DNA of 64,000 bases. Source: Mixophyes australis (lineage: Eukaryota > Chordata > Amphibia > Anura > Limnodynastidae). The notes beneath the pieces are model-generated. The model worked only from the letters and a program-made list of their open reading frames with translations, was not told the DNA's origin and did no database searches. Position numbers and translations under genes: made by a program. Shown one piece after another: positions 1 through 11,559 of the stretch. Position 1 is the stretch's first letter. Every line of letters begins with the position of its first letter. The DNA lies in NCBI GenBank assembly GCA_036250195.1, contig JAVHZZ010000002.1:370211124-370275123 (forward strand), read 5' to 3'.

Positions 1-289
1 TCTGGTGTCCTCACAGGTGGCAATAGCTTTGGTAATGCCATTTATTTAAATTTTCTGATTTAAAAATATATCCAGTATTAAATTCAGAATCAAGAACAAA
101 AGTTATGTAAACTTGACAGAAAAATCATATAATGTTGTTAATTTCAATTTAAGTTTAAAGGAAATTGTGAGCAGTTTTAAAAAAGTGCAAGGGTGTTAAT
201 ATATTTGTTCACAACTGTATTTAATGCAGTAAGTTAGTAAGTTTATTTTAGATGAAAACCCTTATGGTCTACCTAGTCAACTACACAAA

Positions 290-464
290 GGGCTAGATTT
301 ACTAAACTGCGAGTTTGAAAAAGTGGGGATGTTGCCTATAGCAACCAATCAGATTCTAGCTGTCATTTTGTAGAAGGCACTAAATAAATGAAAGCTAGAA
401 TCTGATTGGTTGCTATAGGCAACATCCCCACTTTTTCAAACCCGCAGCTTAGTAAATCTAGCCC
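290..464. mobile_element. Palindromic MITE, GGGCTAGATTTACTAAA terminus (copy 1)
   Basis: The two halves are inverted copies: the left arm begins GGGCTAGATTTACTAAACTG and the right arm ends with its complement. Both arms carry the core that reads TGTTGCCTATAGCAACCAAT in one direction. The element is about 175 bp and has no coding capacity. The flanks repeat AAA on both sides, which fits a 3-bp target duplication. The same core recurs at 10688, 19822, 26455, 41845, 49726 and 53934. Short target duplications and G-rich ends suggest PIF/Harbinger mobilisation; that assignment is inference. Confidence 0.85.
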
Positions 465-1358
465 AAAGTCTTCTTTTTAAGTCCAATATAAGTTTACTAA
501 ACTGAATGGTGATTTCACTGAGATTTCAGTAATTTAAATTGAGACTGTTATTTTTCCTTTATTTACATGTCAATGGTGTCTTGTTTTTCTTTTTTGCTAT
601 GCTTTTGGAAATGTACAAGAAGTATCACTGTAACAGTGTACAACAGCGGCTGGTCGAGCTTTCACCTGCGGTACCCATCCAGTTGCCACAGATCTTATCA
701 GAACGGAGGCAGATGACGTCCTACCAAGTCACCTCCTCCAGCGCAGAGAGGTGATGTGGCTTACCCAGAGGAGGAGATGGTGCACTGTGCTCTCCCTCCT
801 TCCTCTGTGCGGCCCCTTTGAAGGTTGGAGGGCCACACCTGAGGCTCTCCACCTCTTTCATGTTTCCCCTTGCTGGTGAACAATGACACATGCCTCAGTT
901 TACATATACACAACATACATACAAATCTCTGCCTACCACACATATTAGATAATGCAAATACGCATTTTCTGTAAACATTGGCCAGGCATAATGAAGTTGA
1001 AGAAGATATTATTATTAAAGAGCAAACTGGCAGCAAAACGTTTTAGTCAACTTTCAGTTTATAGTTTTCTGGCGTCCATTTTTTTATTTTAATTGCGTAG
1101 CTTTATCGATAACTTAACAATGTCACCCAAAGGTATGGATCCATAATACATCTTAAAACACAATCAGACCTATTCTATCACTTGACACTTAACTGCTTAT
1201 CCATGTGAGTTCTCCTTCTTCATCTCACTTGAGACACCCTTTGATGTTTTCATGTATCATTGTTGGTGTTGCTATTGGCTCTCTGAAAACTTCTAAAAAT
1301 TTGCTCAACCTCTTGGCTAACATAAGCTGCTGTAACATATCCCACCCCTGTATATTAC
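465..1358. other. Unassigned non-coding stretch
   Basis: There are only short open frames (71 and 91 residues) with no recognisable motif and no codon structure. I see no tandem repeat or inverted repeat here. Confidence 0.5.
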
Positions 1359-1683
1359 AGCACGGTGACTAAGTGGTTAGCACTTCTGCCTCACAGCGCT
1401 GGGATCATGAGTTCAATTCCTGACCACGGGCTTATCTGTGTGGAGTTTGTATGTTCTCCCTGTGTTTGCGTGGGTTTCCTCCGGGTGCTCCGGTTTCTTC
1501 CCACACTCCAAAAATAACATACTAGTAGGTTAACTGGCTGCTATCAAAATTGACCCTAGTGTGTGTGTATGTTAGGGAATTTAGACTGTAAGCTCCAATG
1601 GGGCAGGGACTAATGTGAATGAGATCTCTGTACAGCGCTGCGGAATAAGTGGTGCTATATAAATAAATTATGATGATGATGAT
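1359..1683 (+). mobile_element. tRNA-derived SINE with L2-type tail (copy 1)
   Basis: The head is tRNA-like, with an A-box-like CTAAGTGGTTAGCAC and a B-box-like GAGTTCAATTCC. A conserved body follows, containing GTATGTTCTCCCTGTGTTTG and a TTTCCTCCGGGTGCTCCGG stretch. The last 60 bp (GCGCTGCGGAAT then GCTATATAAATAAAT and ATG repeats) match the L2 LINE tails elsewhere in the window, for example at 46600. This implies L2-machinery mobilisation. Flanking TATATTAC (1351) and TATAATAC (1684) could be a worn target duplication. It is not a functional tRNA gene, because no cloverleaf continues past the B box. Confidence 0.8.
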
Positions 1684-4119
1684 TATAATACAACTGACAC
1701 TTGCTTTCTGCAAGGAAATTGGGTTATCCCTTAACTAGAATAAGCAACCGCTTTTGCCTTATAATCACTAGAGTCACAGTCATCCATGTCCACTGTAAGT
1801 TTAAGTCTTTTGCTGACTTCTTGAGCCTGTTTAAGATGTTGTATGACTCTCTTGACTACATTCCGATCTCTTTGGCGAGGCAGACAGGATCAACATTGCT
1901 ATTAAGGGATTTCCCAATTTTTTTTACAATTATTATTTTGTTTGAATTTAGGCTTCTAATATTTCCAGATTAACATGGGTAGAGATAATATATTTGTACA
2001 GTAGCCTCATTTCATTTACTCAACAAAGGAAGCGTGAGGTATCTTTTATGGACTTAGCAAATTATATGTAAAAGCATTTCCACTTACAAAGTATCCTTAG
2101 AAATGCAAATAATGCAAAATAAACAAAACATTCCTTTGACACACTCTTGTCTATTTCTGTTTCCTTTTGCTTGTGGTGGGGTTTGAGTACATTTAAATGG
2201 GCTTTATTAAAGATGTCTTGTTCAACAGATTGTCAGTTTGCTTGCAGCAATTCATGACAGCTCATGCAGTAACACAGCTAAAACAATGCTCTAACTGTAC
2301 TGTTGTCATGACAACAATCAGATTCTGAATGTGGCCTAATTTGCTAAATTATCACACTTTTCGCCTTTAGAAATGTATCATAAACGAAGAACATGCTTGC
2401 ATGAGATGAACCTTATAACTAGCTTTTGTTTTGTCTTCACTGACACTTATGCATTCAATCATAGGGCACTTTTGGATAGGATTGGGCAGTTAAACCTGGA
2501 TTTGTGCTTTTTTTTTTCAATAGTACATCCAAGGTCCAGACAACATTTTATTTATTATGCAAATAGTTTTAATGGAATTATGGACTCTGGGTGCCATTTT
2601 GCTGGAGCCTGCTTCCTGATTAGACCCAGAGCACCACAGAGATGGAAGAAGGAAATTTGTGCAACCTGAGGTGAAATAATAGGACAGAGGATAGCGGATA
2701 TATGGAGGTTTATTTATTAACAAACAAGAAGTCCAATTGCCGTTGAAAATTGGTGTTTCGTGGCTATAGGAATTGTTATTGCATCGCCCTATACATCAAT
2801 GTGGTTACCTCAGGCATTAACACCGTTAAATAATGCCAGCAATGGCTCCGTCATGCTTTTATAATGGAAGTCTGCTCATGTATGGGTAGACTGACTGTCT
2901 GGCCCTGTGAAGCGATAAATAACTATTACTGCCAATATCGCTAGTCCATCTGAGTAGGCGTAAGTTTGTACTCTAATGTTCCTTGTTGTCTTCCGAGACA
3001 GAGTCCTATAGCAGTCACATGGGCTGGAGTTATGCCCTTGACAAAAAAAGTGCGTCTTGCCTTTGTCAAAACAAAACAAAAAATGTATTACTTAAATCAT
3101 AAAACTTTAATTTCATTATTATTGAAATGGATTTTTTTTTTTCTTTTATTAAAGCAATTCACCAACTGGGAGGTAAATTTTCCCATTTTTTTTTTATAAC
3201 ATAAAATAGAAACAAAATAAATCATACACAGTAAACCATTGCCCCTCATCTGTCTTCATCTATGAGTTTTCTGTCACACTGCTTTAGGTCTGCAGTTTTA
3301 TCTCTGTACATTAGCCACTTATATATTTTATCTTGGTTTCGATCTGCCTGTCAGTCTACATTGTATGGGTTGTTCATCCTGTAATGTGGTATCTGTCACA
3401 AGTTTTTCTCAATCTTATTTTCCTTTGCCTATCACTGTATCTTTTTTTAATCTGTTTTATCGTAATATTTTATTCTCGTTCTCATGCTTTTACAGAAATA
3501 AATAGGTACTGATACTATATATAAAGTAGAAATCAATTTTTATATACTGGCATAAAAATCCACACAGTCCTTTATAATGCAGTAATGGAATTATGAATGA
3601 AGTGAGGGTGTATGCAAAGATAGCGTTGGATAATAGGCACAATGGTAGTTGTTAAAAAACCTGTAGCATAATACATATAGCACCGGTGTTCTTTAAACCT
3701 TTGCCCTTGAGCAGGCTATGAGATAACCTGTAACAGGCCAGTGCAAGGTGTAGGCACAAGAGGCAACTGTCTCTATTCCAACAAGACTAAGAGGAGGATG
3801 GTCACTGCTGATCATACGCAGCTTCTATCATGCTATAAAGGAGCAGCAAGAGATCTTGACCACAGTGAACTTGACCACTGCCAGCTGACCATATTCCCTG
3901 TTGTTTTCAGTTTTGTATGCTGAAGCCTTACGATAGATACGCAATCTATATTTGTGGGGGCAGAAAGTGGATAAGGCACTTGGTATATTTGCCTGTGATG
4001 TTGGCACTGCACAGGATGTATTGCCCTAGGCATCAGGGTCGACTGCAATAGAACCTGGCAGTGGCGGCGATGTAGGTCCATCAGCCCTGGGGGCTGGGTA
4101 GAGCATGCTTGCCGGCCTG
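1684..4119. other. Unassigned AT-rich stretch
   Basis: This is AT-rich sequence with short T runs (about 2509, 3131 and 3187). Open frames are at most 98 residues and resemble nothing I recognise. No transposon termini were found by eye. Confidence 0.5.
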
Positions 4120-4201
4120 CAGTGGAGCCATATTTGGACTTTCAGTTCTACTTTGATTATTTTCAAGAATTAGAACTGAAAATCTAAACGGGGCTCCACT
4201 G
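4120..4201. repeat. Long hairpin, 31-nt imperfect stem
   Basis: The left arm 4120-4150 starts CAGTGGAGCC and ends CTTTCAGTTCTA. The right arm 4171-4201 is its reverse complement with a few mismatches, and the loop is 20 nt. The outer sequence (GGCCTG on the left, GGACTGGCC on the right) continues loosely. It is probably a small foldback MITE. I found no target duplication to confirm this. Confidence 0.6.
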
Positions 4202-4832
4202 TACACGGACTGGCCTTTCAGAAGAGCAAATAGGGGATTTCATGTGCGGTAAGTAGGTATGGATTTCTGCCCCCCCCCCCTGCCCCACATTTTGCTGTGA
4301 GATCTTGTGATTGCTAATTACAGCCATGATGGAATCAGCTGCAGAGCTCACTCACACAGTGTGATCCCTGCAGTACCTGTTTGTTTTTCCTGTGCTTTAT
4401 CATTTTTTATTAAAATATTTTTATGACTAGCATGAAGGAATAGTGTCCCATAGCCCGAATATGGCTGGGGAGCAGTCCCTTGTTATGATTGTCTATCAAC
4501 CAAGGGCAGGATGCCTAGGCTGGCAGACAAGGTGCACAGACAGTCAGAATGGGGGTCTGATCTGCTCCTCCTACTTTTTGTCTGGCTACCCTACTGTTCT
4601 TCCCCTCTGACCCTCTTCTCGTCTCCCCTTTTTCATCTATTTCCCTCTCTTATGTTCTTCCCTCCTGTTTCATCCTTTTCCCTCTGCCTCTACCACCCTC
4701 CAATTCCTCTGTATGGGCCAGCTTTCCGTATACCATTCAACACATGTGGGGTGACTGTTGGCTCCACAGTGTGCATAAACCTCAGAGAGGAGTCTGCCTC
4801 CAGCAGCAATCATCTGCATAGCAGCATAACAA
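4202..4832. other. Unassigned stretch with pyrimidine-rich tract
   Basis: It contains a run of ten C at about 4271 and a C/T-rich block at about 4560-4700. That block keeps a 113-residue frame open by composition alone. No gene or transposon is recognised. Confidence 0.45.
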
Positions 4833-5004
4833 GTAGAAAATTCAAGTCCTAGTTACCTTTTGCCTCTGATGAAACGGCAATAGATTGCCGAGAAACGCGT
4901 CAGGCAGACCACAGACCAAACATACTGGATGCTACATACTGAAGTTCTGGAGATCTGGACAGCTTTCATCTGACATACCCCGGGGTAGGACTTGAATTTT
5001 CTAC
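4833..5004. repeat. Perfect 19-bp inverted repeat enclosing a ribozyme-like motif
   Basis: GTAGAAAATTCAAGTCCTA at 4833-4851 is matched base for base by its reverse complement at 4986-5004. The 134-bp interval holds the hammerhead-like motif at 4861-4906. Penelope-like retroelements are known to carry hammerhead motifs in their terminal repeats, so this could be the terminus of such an element. No reverse transcriptase or GIY-YIG coding was seen nearby, so the assignment is tentative. Confidence 0.7.
4861..4906 (+). ncRNA. Hammerhead-ribozyme-like motif (possibly worn)
   Basis: The elements occur in the order of a type I hammerhead. Stem I 5' strand TGCCT (4861-4865) is followed by the core CTGATGA (4866-4872). 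Stem II is CGGCAA/TTGCCG with loop TAGA (4875-4890). Then come core GAAA (4892-4895), a minimal stem III ACG/CGT, cleavage-site C at 4901, and stem I 3' strand AGGCA (4902-4906), which pairs perfectly with TGCCT. The usual G10.1-C11.1 pair at the base of stem II is replaced by unpaired AA and A, so activity may be reduced or lost. Short stem III is typical of hammerheads in Penelope-like elements. Confidence 0.5.
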
Positions 5005-5740
5005 CGGTTATGCTGTCATTATTGATACATTTATAACATATACAGACACATCTCCTGTTGCAAGTGGAGGTAAGTGTCTCTGATACATGGGCTGACAACA
5101 TATGCCCCAGCTTCATAATAGAACTGCAGCCGGGTTCATATACCCTAATGCTGAACATCAGAGTGCCCGTATACAGCGCATGAATTGGAAAACAAAAAGA
5201 TTTTTTCATATTATCCGGCTACATGCTTTCATACAATCAGTGCTGCAGGTGGGCTGATAAGTCTCAACATTGAATAAGTGAGCTCACAACGGGAAGCGCA
5301 AGTTGCCGAACACAGTACATGTGTTGGCAATACCAATTTATAGTGCTGCATACCGCCTAGGTTCCGTACATCGACAGAGGAGACCATAACAAGGAGGTGG
5401 TCATTTTCCACACTCATGGATGTGAGGCTCTACTTTATAAGTCTTTCTTGAACATCGTGTCATTTCACCATTAACACACTTGGTGTTGCTGACTTAGGTG
5501 AACTTTACTTCATGGTGGTATTTTCTCCAATAGGTGTTGCAATGACACTTCTCTAGTTGCATTACCAACTGCATGTATGTATCATATACCACGATTGTAT
5601 ATTAGGAATCCAGTATGTATTGGTATTTTTCATATGCATATTTATGCTTATGGTGATATAGATTTTAATTGTTTTTACATATGTGAATATTAAATAACTG
5701 TGCCGATTTGAGATTTGCGCTATCTTATCTGTTTGTCTAG
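5005..5740. other. Unassigned stretch, possibly rest of a Penelope-like terminus
   Basis: There is no open frame with recognisable motifs. The 3' part (5540-5700) is AT-rich and contains ATTAAATAA near 5690. The region sits between the ribozyme-bearing inverted repeat and the CR1 fragment, so it may be element-derived, but nothing shows this directly. Confidence 0.3.
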
Positions 5741-6294
5741 TTATGAGGAAAGGTTAGCCAGTTTAGGCATGTTTACTTTAGAAAAGAGGCGTCTAAGAGA
5801 AAATATGATTACTATGTACAAATACATTTTGGGTCAATGCAGAGAACTTTCATGGGAACTTTTTTACCCCAAGGACTATACACAGGACACACAGTCAATC
5901 CCTAAGGCTAGAGTAGAGGAAATTTCACAACCAGCAAAGGAAGGGGTTCTTTACAGTAAGGGCAGTCAATAAATGGAATTCATTGCCAGGGAAGGTTGTG
6001 ATGGCAGATTCAATAGATATGTTTAAGAAAGGGTTAGACAAATTTTTGACGGAAAAGTGTATCCAGGGATACGACCGTTAATAAAAATGAAGGATAGTAG
6101 TGGATATAGGGTAAAAATAGGACTGCAATATTGGGTCTGGGAGATTTTCACAATTGAAACAGAATGGCGGTTGCTTACTCTGGATCAATTTCAAATATAA
6201 GTGCAGGATCGCAGGAGATCCAAAATAGGTTGAACTTGATGGACTGGTGTCTTTTTTCAACCTCATCAACTATGTTACTATGTTACTATGTTAC
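5741..6294 (+). mobile_element. CR1-clade LINE, 3' end (5'-truncated)
   Basis: The first 230 bp read as the C-terminal end of a CR1 reverse-transcriptase ORF, with residues like EERLASLG, LRENMITMYKYI and a later FFTVRAVN-type segment. Frames are shifted from 5970 on. The element ends in a short direct repeat of CTATGTTA, the terminal microsatellite type of CR1 LINEs. It is truncated at the 5' side, as is usual for LINE copies. Several frame breaks show it is dead. Confidence 0.75.
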
Positions 6295-7103
6295 ATAGAC
6301 CTTCAAAAGGTGGTTCTATGGCATGTTAGTAAATCAATGGTGTCACTGAAAGAGAAAGTATACAGATATTCCTGAAGAGGGGAGGAGAAACATAAAAAGT
6401 GATATGCACTATTTACACACACGGTTACATGGTGTTGGAAAAGCACATAAAAATGCAATTACTAAAATGCAATCAATGGCTCAAACATTACAATATGTAA
6501 TTTTCATATCTGTATTATACAACCCCTTTAACATTTTTAGAATTAAACAGAGTTTTGTTAATAACTGTTAAAGCAGTGATAAGGAAGTTGTGGGTTTTTG
6601 ACTGTTCTGTAACTATAAGTTCCAGCACGCCCTGTATGTCACTGGATGGCAGACAAACCTGGAGCTTTTAGCTCCCCAACAACTCTAGAGCCACTATTTA
6701 TAAAACATGAGATATAGTATAGTAAACAGCATCAATTTATTTAATTACACAAATTCCCTTTTCTTATTATTATTGTACTGCATGGATCAAAGTTTACCGA
6801 AATGGCAGAGCCCCTGTTCATATTCCCAACTTCTAACACCATAGATGCTAACAGAGATGCTGAGAATTGAGAAAAGGTTAAATCTGGAGACATGTAGTGA
6901 GACAAAATGTTCTGGCAGAGAGCATCAAGGTTTGCTATTACCTTACTGGCAAAATCTGAAGTCTCTTCGTTCTTTCATTTTACAATGTTGTGAAATAAAA
7001 CAAAATGCTGACAATATTGTGAATGACATGTACATAGCCAGCAGCAAACAATAGGGATTGATTATGAAGTCTTGCTTGACGATTACTAGCAAAAACACAC
7101 ATT
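6295..7103. other. Unassigned stretch
   Basis: This is AT-rich with only short frames (up to 69 residues). No repeat structure was recognised. Confidence 0.45.
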
Positions 7104-7300
7104 GGGGAATATTCAATTAGGTTTCCGGTCCGCGGTAAGTGCGCAGTATTGATGGTAATACGGTACCGCAATAACGCAGATTGTCCTATGCAACCCTATG
7201 GGGTGCGCACGAAAATCCACGTTATTGCGGTACTGTGCATTGACTTCACAGCCCATTCCGGCGCATTACCGCGGACCAGAAACCTAATTGAACATGCCCC
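7104..7300. mobile_element. Palindromic MITE, GGGGAATATTCAATT terminus (copy 1)
   Basis: The arms are complementary: GGGGAATATTCAATTAGGTT at the left, AACCTAATTGAACATGCCCC at the right. The inner palindrome is TACGGTACCGCAATAACGCA with its complement further on. The interior is rich in CpG. ATT lies on both sides, a 3-bp target duplication. A second copy is at 63336-63531. A Harbinger-like origin is inferred from the duplication length. Confidence 0.85.
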
Positions 7301-8029
7301 ATTGTGTCATTAAATAATATCATTATTGCAATCTTAAAGGAGCTATAGATGACATGTTATATCTGACATTATGTATCATGCATGCAGATTTTGATATGTG
7401 CATTATGTATTTATGTGAAAGACTTCCATGTGCATCGTAAAAAGAAGTGAGTGATGTCACAAGTGGGTGTGGTCTGTTTATGGTGTCCATAGGGATAGAC
7501 AGACAGATTACAAAGATACAAGACAATGTGGGTTTTTCCGCCAGACATATCTTAAAAAGGAAGAGAATTGTCTTCCAGGCAGACATGTTTTTTTTTATAC
7601 CATTGAGACACGACAATAGATCTGCTGTCATTGTACAGACCTATAAACAAATCTCCCAGTAAGACACAATTTAATGAAAGTGGAGATCTACTTTAAAGGG
7701 AGAAAAGAAACAGAGGGACAATGTGAAAAATATAAACATTATTTTCTAATACATAGTTTCTGATGAATAATTACTGTCTACTATTTTTCTGTATTTCAAG
7801 CAGCGGTTCCGAATTCTCTGCAGCTCTTAATGATAAACATTGTCCAAAAGAATCACTTTGAAATTGCCATTACATAAAAGCTTCTTCTTGGAAAAGATTT
7901 GGTCTCCCAATATGTATTTGTAGAAAATATAATAACAGCATTGCTCAGTATGTCAGCTCATTACCACTACTTCAAAGCCTGAACCTTTGCAAATGTCTCC
8001 ATTACCTACAACTGTCTAGCTTGAAATAG
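7301..8029. other. Unassigned stretch
   Basis: Two overlapping frames on opposite strands (71 and 102 residues, 7323-7662) have no recognisable motif. No repeat termini were seen. Confidence 0.45.
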
Positions 8030-8460
8030 CAGTTGATATTTATGGCCTGCTAGCCAATGGCCAATATATCCTTGTCATCATAGATGAGTACTCAAGATAC
8101 CCTGATATTGCACTTATTCCATCCACATCTCCTGTCAGGGTAATACTTATTCTGGAAAACATATTTTTTCAGCTTATGGCATTCCTCGGATATTGAAGTC
8201 AGATAACACTCTTCCTTTTAACGGCTATACATTTCTTCAATTTGCAGCTTGCAGTGGATTCATTTCCCCAAGAGATAACCCAAGGTTGAGCATAAGCAGA
8301 TTTAACGGAGGAAAGATTCCTTCACACATTTTTTTTTTGTTAAAGAAAGAGTTAAAATCCCGCAACAGCTAACAATAGAACAAACAGAGGCTTATTGTAG
8401 TTGTAGAAGGAGATCTTACCACAAAACTACTACTACTCCTGTACAGCTCCACTCAACAAA
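8030..8460 (+). pseudogene. Ty3/gypsy integrase core remnant
   Basis: Read on the plus strand with several frame changes, the segment gives the order typical of a Ty3/gypsy integrase catalytic core. First comes an LANGQYILVIIDEYSRYPD-like strand carrying the first Asp. A YGIPRILKSDNT-like segment with the second Asp follows, and then a worn stretch ending in an AYR/KTTTTPV-like motif. Stops and indels are frequent, for example around 8160 and 8290-8340. There are no flanking LTRs or other pol domains in view. It is an old, isolated fragment. Confidence 0.65.
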
Positions 8461-8619
8461 CAAATTACTTAAAGATGACTTGTGCAGTGCAATTGCTGTT
8501 TTTTATGTCACTCTCCTAGTCTTAAATATCATGAACCCTTAAGGGGAAACATATGGATATGAATGTGCTCATTTATACAAAAATATGATGTCATTTTGCA
8601 GGATGGCAGACCATCCAAC

Positions 8620-8804
8620 TTGACCCCTGGTTCAAAATGCTCTGCTCCCACACTTAATTTACTATTGCAGTTACCTGGATTAAGTTAATTAATTGGTGAG
8701 AAGCATGTGTTTTTAACCGTCAATGAATTGGTCCAGCCCAGTTATGTAATAGTAAATTAAGTGGGCAGTTCAGGAGCAAAGCATTTTATACCAGGTGGCC
8801 AGTC
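8620..8804. mobile_element. Palindromic MITE-like inverted repeat
   Basis: The left arm (TGACCCCTGG, AAAATGCTCTGCTCC, CTTAATTTACTATT) is answered by the right arm (AATAGTAAATTAAG, GGAGCAAAGCATTTT, CCAGGTGG, AGTCA). Together they form an imperfect stem of about 70 bp per arm. There is no coding capacity and no clear target duplication, so the superfamily is not assigned. Confidence 0.65.
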
Positions 8805-9019
8805 AGCTTTAACAGGACAGAGAACCAAGTCATGCATTTTACAAGCAGGAGGTCAGTGTCTATTGCCTTATTAATCATCTGCATTCTATCAGCTTGCTCC
8901 CTTCCGGGGGGTATACCGGTGATGACCATTTATAAAGCTGTGATATCACGCTACCTGAATATGCTGAATACACACGCATGATAACGTAAATATTTGTATT
9001 TTAACTCACAAATTTATAG
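8805..9019. other. Short unassigned stretch
   Basis: Nothing is recognised between the inverted repeat and the L2 fragment. Confidence 0.4.
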
Positions 9020-9725
9020 GCCTCTGTAACACTGTCCTCTCCTGGTTTTCCTCTTACCTCACCAACCGCTCCTTTTCAGTCTCTATATTTGACTCCACAT
9101 CCCCCTCTTACCCCACCTGTTGGGGTTCCCCAAGGATCTGTTCTTGGCCCCCTGCTCTTCTCCCTCTACACCTCCTCCCTTGGTGTCCTCATCCGCTTCC
9201 TTTGGTCTCCAGTACCACCTCTATGCAGATGATACCCAAATCTATCTTTCATCCCCTGACCTCTGCCCTTCCCTTATGTCTCGTGTCTCCTGCTGTCTCT
9301 CAGCCATCTGATCTTGGATGTCCCAGCGCTTTCTTAAACTCAATATTTAAAAGCCTGAACTATTTCCAAGACTGTCCCCTCTTCCCTCCTGTTCTTATTA
9401 TCTGTAACTTTTGCTCACCAGCTACACTGCGCACCTCCTCCTTGGGCTCTCTGCCCATTGACTCCATCCTTCCATTGTGTTTGCACCTCTTTCAGGGGAT
9501 CTAAACCTGTTAGTTGTACCCACCCTAATGGGCACAGATTTCAGCTTGCGCTGAATATACCCCTTGCACCCCATTACCCGTCCAGGCTATCAATAGCTGT
9601 GTTGAGAGTTGTAGTGTTATTTGTTAACTGTATTGTACTATTATACCATGTACTGTATTGTTCTTTGCCCTCTGTACTGTGCTGCGGACCACATGTGCCG
9701 CCCTATAAAGGTTGATAATAATAAA
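9020..9725 (+). mobile_element. L2-clade LINE fragment, internally deleted
   Basis: The plus strand encodes worn reverse-transcriptase motifs. They include a [20 protein letters not shown] segment near 9120-9165 (frame-shifted) and [11 protein letters not shown] near 9215-9250, the catalytic YADD box with L2-style flanks. The part downstream of about 9340 is missing. The copy resumes near 9600 with an L2-like tail (GCCGCCCTATAAAG, then ATA/ATAATAA repeats). Frameshifts at 9120-9200 show it is inactive. Confidence 0.75.
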
Positions 9726-10687
9726 AATAATGGAACAGTACCACCAAATTCACATGGATGCCCTTGATTCCCCACTTACATCTTTCTCATAGTAAAAATG
9801 CCTTTTCGTCTGCTCAAAGCCAGAACTGCCCACTGGAACATAATTTGAAGGCAGTATATAATATAACATATCTCCCAACTGTTATGATTGCAAAATTGGG
9901 ACAAATGTGTCCCCAACCCTCCAAATAGTGCTTCTTCCACCCATACCACACCAGTTTGCCAACTAAACATCTGCTGGGGATGTTTGTTAGAACAACCCAG
10001 GTGTATAAAGGGCAGTGCACTCTGAGGTAAATAATATAGAAGTAGAGAGTAATGAAGCATAGAAGTAGTGTGTATTGTTCAAAAACAGGCTATGAAGTGA
10101 AGTGCAAAATATATCACTATGTATCACTGTAGCATGGAGGAGACATGTACTTAAATGGACACCAAAGTTAAAGATATAGATATATTATTCACTCTCTGAC
10201 ATCATTAGTCATTAAAGTTAAATATATTTTTCACAGTTGTTATAAGCGTACAATTATTCACACCACTCATTTCCATTTGTACTTATGTATTGGTAAAACA
10301 TAAACATTGAAGTAAATGGCTATTACAGCCGCTTTGAAAAGGAATGGACAGAAAGAGATAAGTGCAAGCAAGATACAGTCCTGTATTTAACATGCTATTA
10401 AGCTGTCTTCTCTTTACTCTTACAGAGTTTAAGTCTCTCTGTCCAAAAGCAAAACAGTTCACCGCTTGTTATAATAGCCAGTAAGAGATATTCACAAGCT
10501 TAATAGTATTATTTAGATAAAGGGGTCATTGGGTAAGAATTGGGGATTGCATGGATGATCATATTATATGCAAAGGAGAAATTAGAGTCAATACTTATTG
10601 TACTGTAGGAAGGGATAGAGCAAGCCCCATTTATTGTGCAAAAATTCCTAGGAGCATCAATAAAGTCTGTACTTTGCATGGACACCT
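9726..10687. other. Unassigned stretch
   Basis: There are only short frames, including two overlapping minus-strand frames near 9776-10060 with no known motif. No repeat is recognised. Confidence 0.45.
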
Positions 10688-10858
10688 AGGGCTAAATTTA
10701 CTAAACTGCAGGTTTGAAAAAGTGGAGATGTTGCCTATAGCAACCAATCAGATTCTAGCTGTCATTTATTTAGTGCACTCTATAAAATGACAGGTAGAAT
10801 CTGATTGGTTGCTATAGGCAACATCTCCACTCTAACCTGCATTTTAGTAAATATACCC
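10688..10858. mobile_element. Palindromic MITE, GGGCTAAATTTACTAAA terminus (copy 2)
   Basis: It has the same core as the copy at 290, with arms joined by a short centre near 10780. The right arm is worn (TAACCTGCATTTTAG), and I see no clean target duplication. Confidence 0.8.
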
Positions 10859-11301
10859 ATTAAAATTCCACCAAAGGGGATTGGTTTATGGAGCACGATG
10901 CTGGCAGGTATGGATGAGCAGATGTTTGCAGCTTCTGATGGGTGGAGTGAGAGCATTTCTTGCAAGTTTCAGAGTAGGTTGTTCCTCTCGCGTGCAAAAT
11001 CTAGATTTCAATTTGCATAGCAAGATTATTGAATTGAGATAAAGATGAGGGCACATTTGTAGGGGTGTTCCTTGTCATAGTAATTTCCACTCTGCAAGAA
11101 ACCATTTCCAAATGCACTTTGCCCAATGTAAAACAACACTTCAAAAACACTAGAATGCCAACATGATGTATGTTTATGGTTTTGCACAGTGCGCCTCTTC
11201 AAACTTCTGCACTCCTTTAGTTTGCGGAGGTATCTCCTGAGAGCGGACAGGCACCATGATATGCGCAAGGAGGACCATCTAGGTGTATTGGTGCAAGACA
11301 A
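10859..11301. other. Unassigned stretch flanking the Ngaro element
   Basis: No motif is recognised. The sequence next to the element is AGACAA at 11296-11301. Tyrosine-recombinase elements make no target duplication, so none is expected. Confidence 0.4.
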
Positions 11302-11471
11302 GGGAAGTGTGGCCTTTAGACTAAACGAAGTTAAAATCACGTGGGTGAGTGATTAGGTGTTTAGCCAATGGGCTTCTGCTATTTGGTAACCAATGGGACA
11401 GAGGAGGGGAGTGGTTTCATTTCATATAGGTGTAGGTTCTCCTCCATTTTCCCCTCTCTGTTCCGGATTTC
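11302..11471 (+). repeat. Ngaro split direct repeat A1 (170 bp)
   Basis: It starts GGGAAGTGTGGCC and ends CTGTTCCGGATTTC. The same 170 bp recurs at 17879-18048. It is probably the 5' end of the element and the start of the leader. Reading shows no difference between the copies. Confidence 0.9.
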
Positions 11472-11559
11472 ACGCTGAGGAGTCAGGCTTTGGAGAGCTG
11501 GTGCTGTTTGGTATCGTATTTCAGTGTTTTTGTGTTTATTCTTTATTGCATTGTTTTTT

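Noticed and set aside
1359..1430. Functional tRNA gene
   Set aside because: Box A and B-like sequences are present, but the sequence continues as a dispersed SINE with no cloverleaf 3' half, and the same head occurs in other copies.
4511..4852. 113-residue protein
   Set aside because: The composition follows the pyrimidine-rich DNA. There is no motif, and the frame ends in the inverted repeat next to the ribozyme-like motif.
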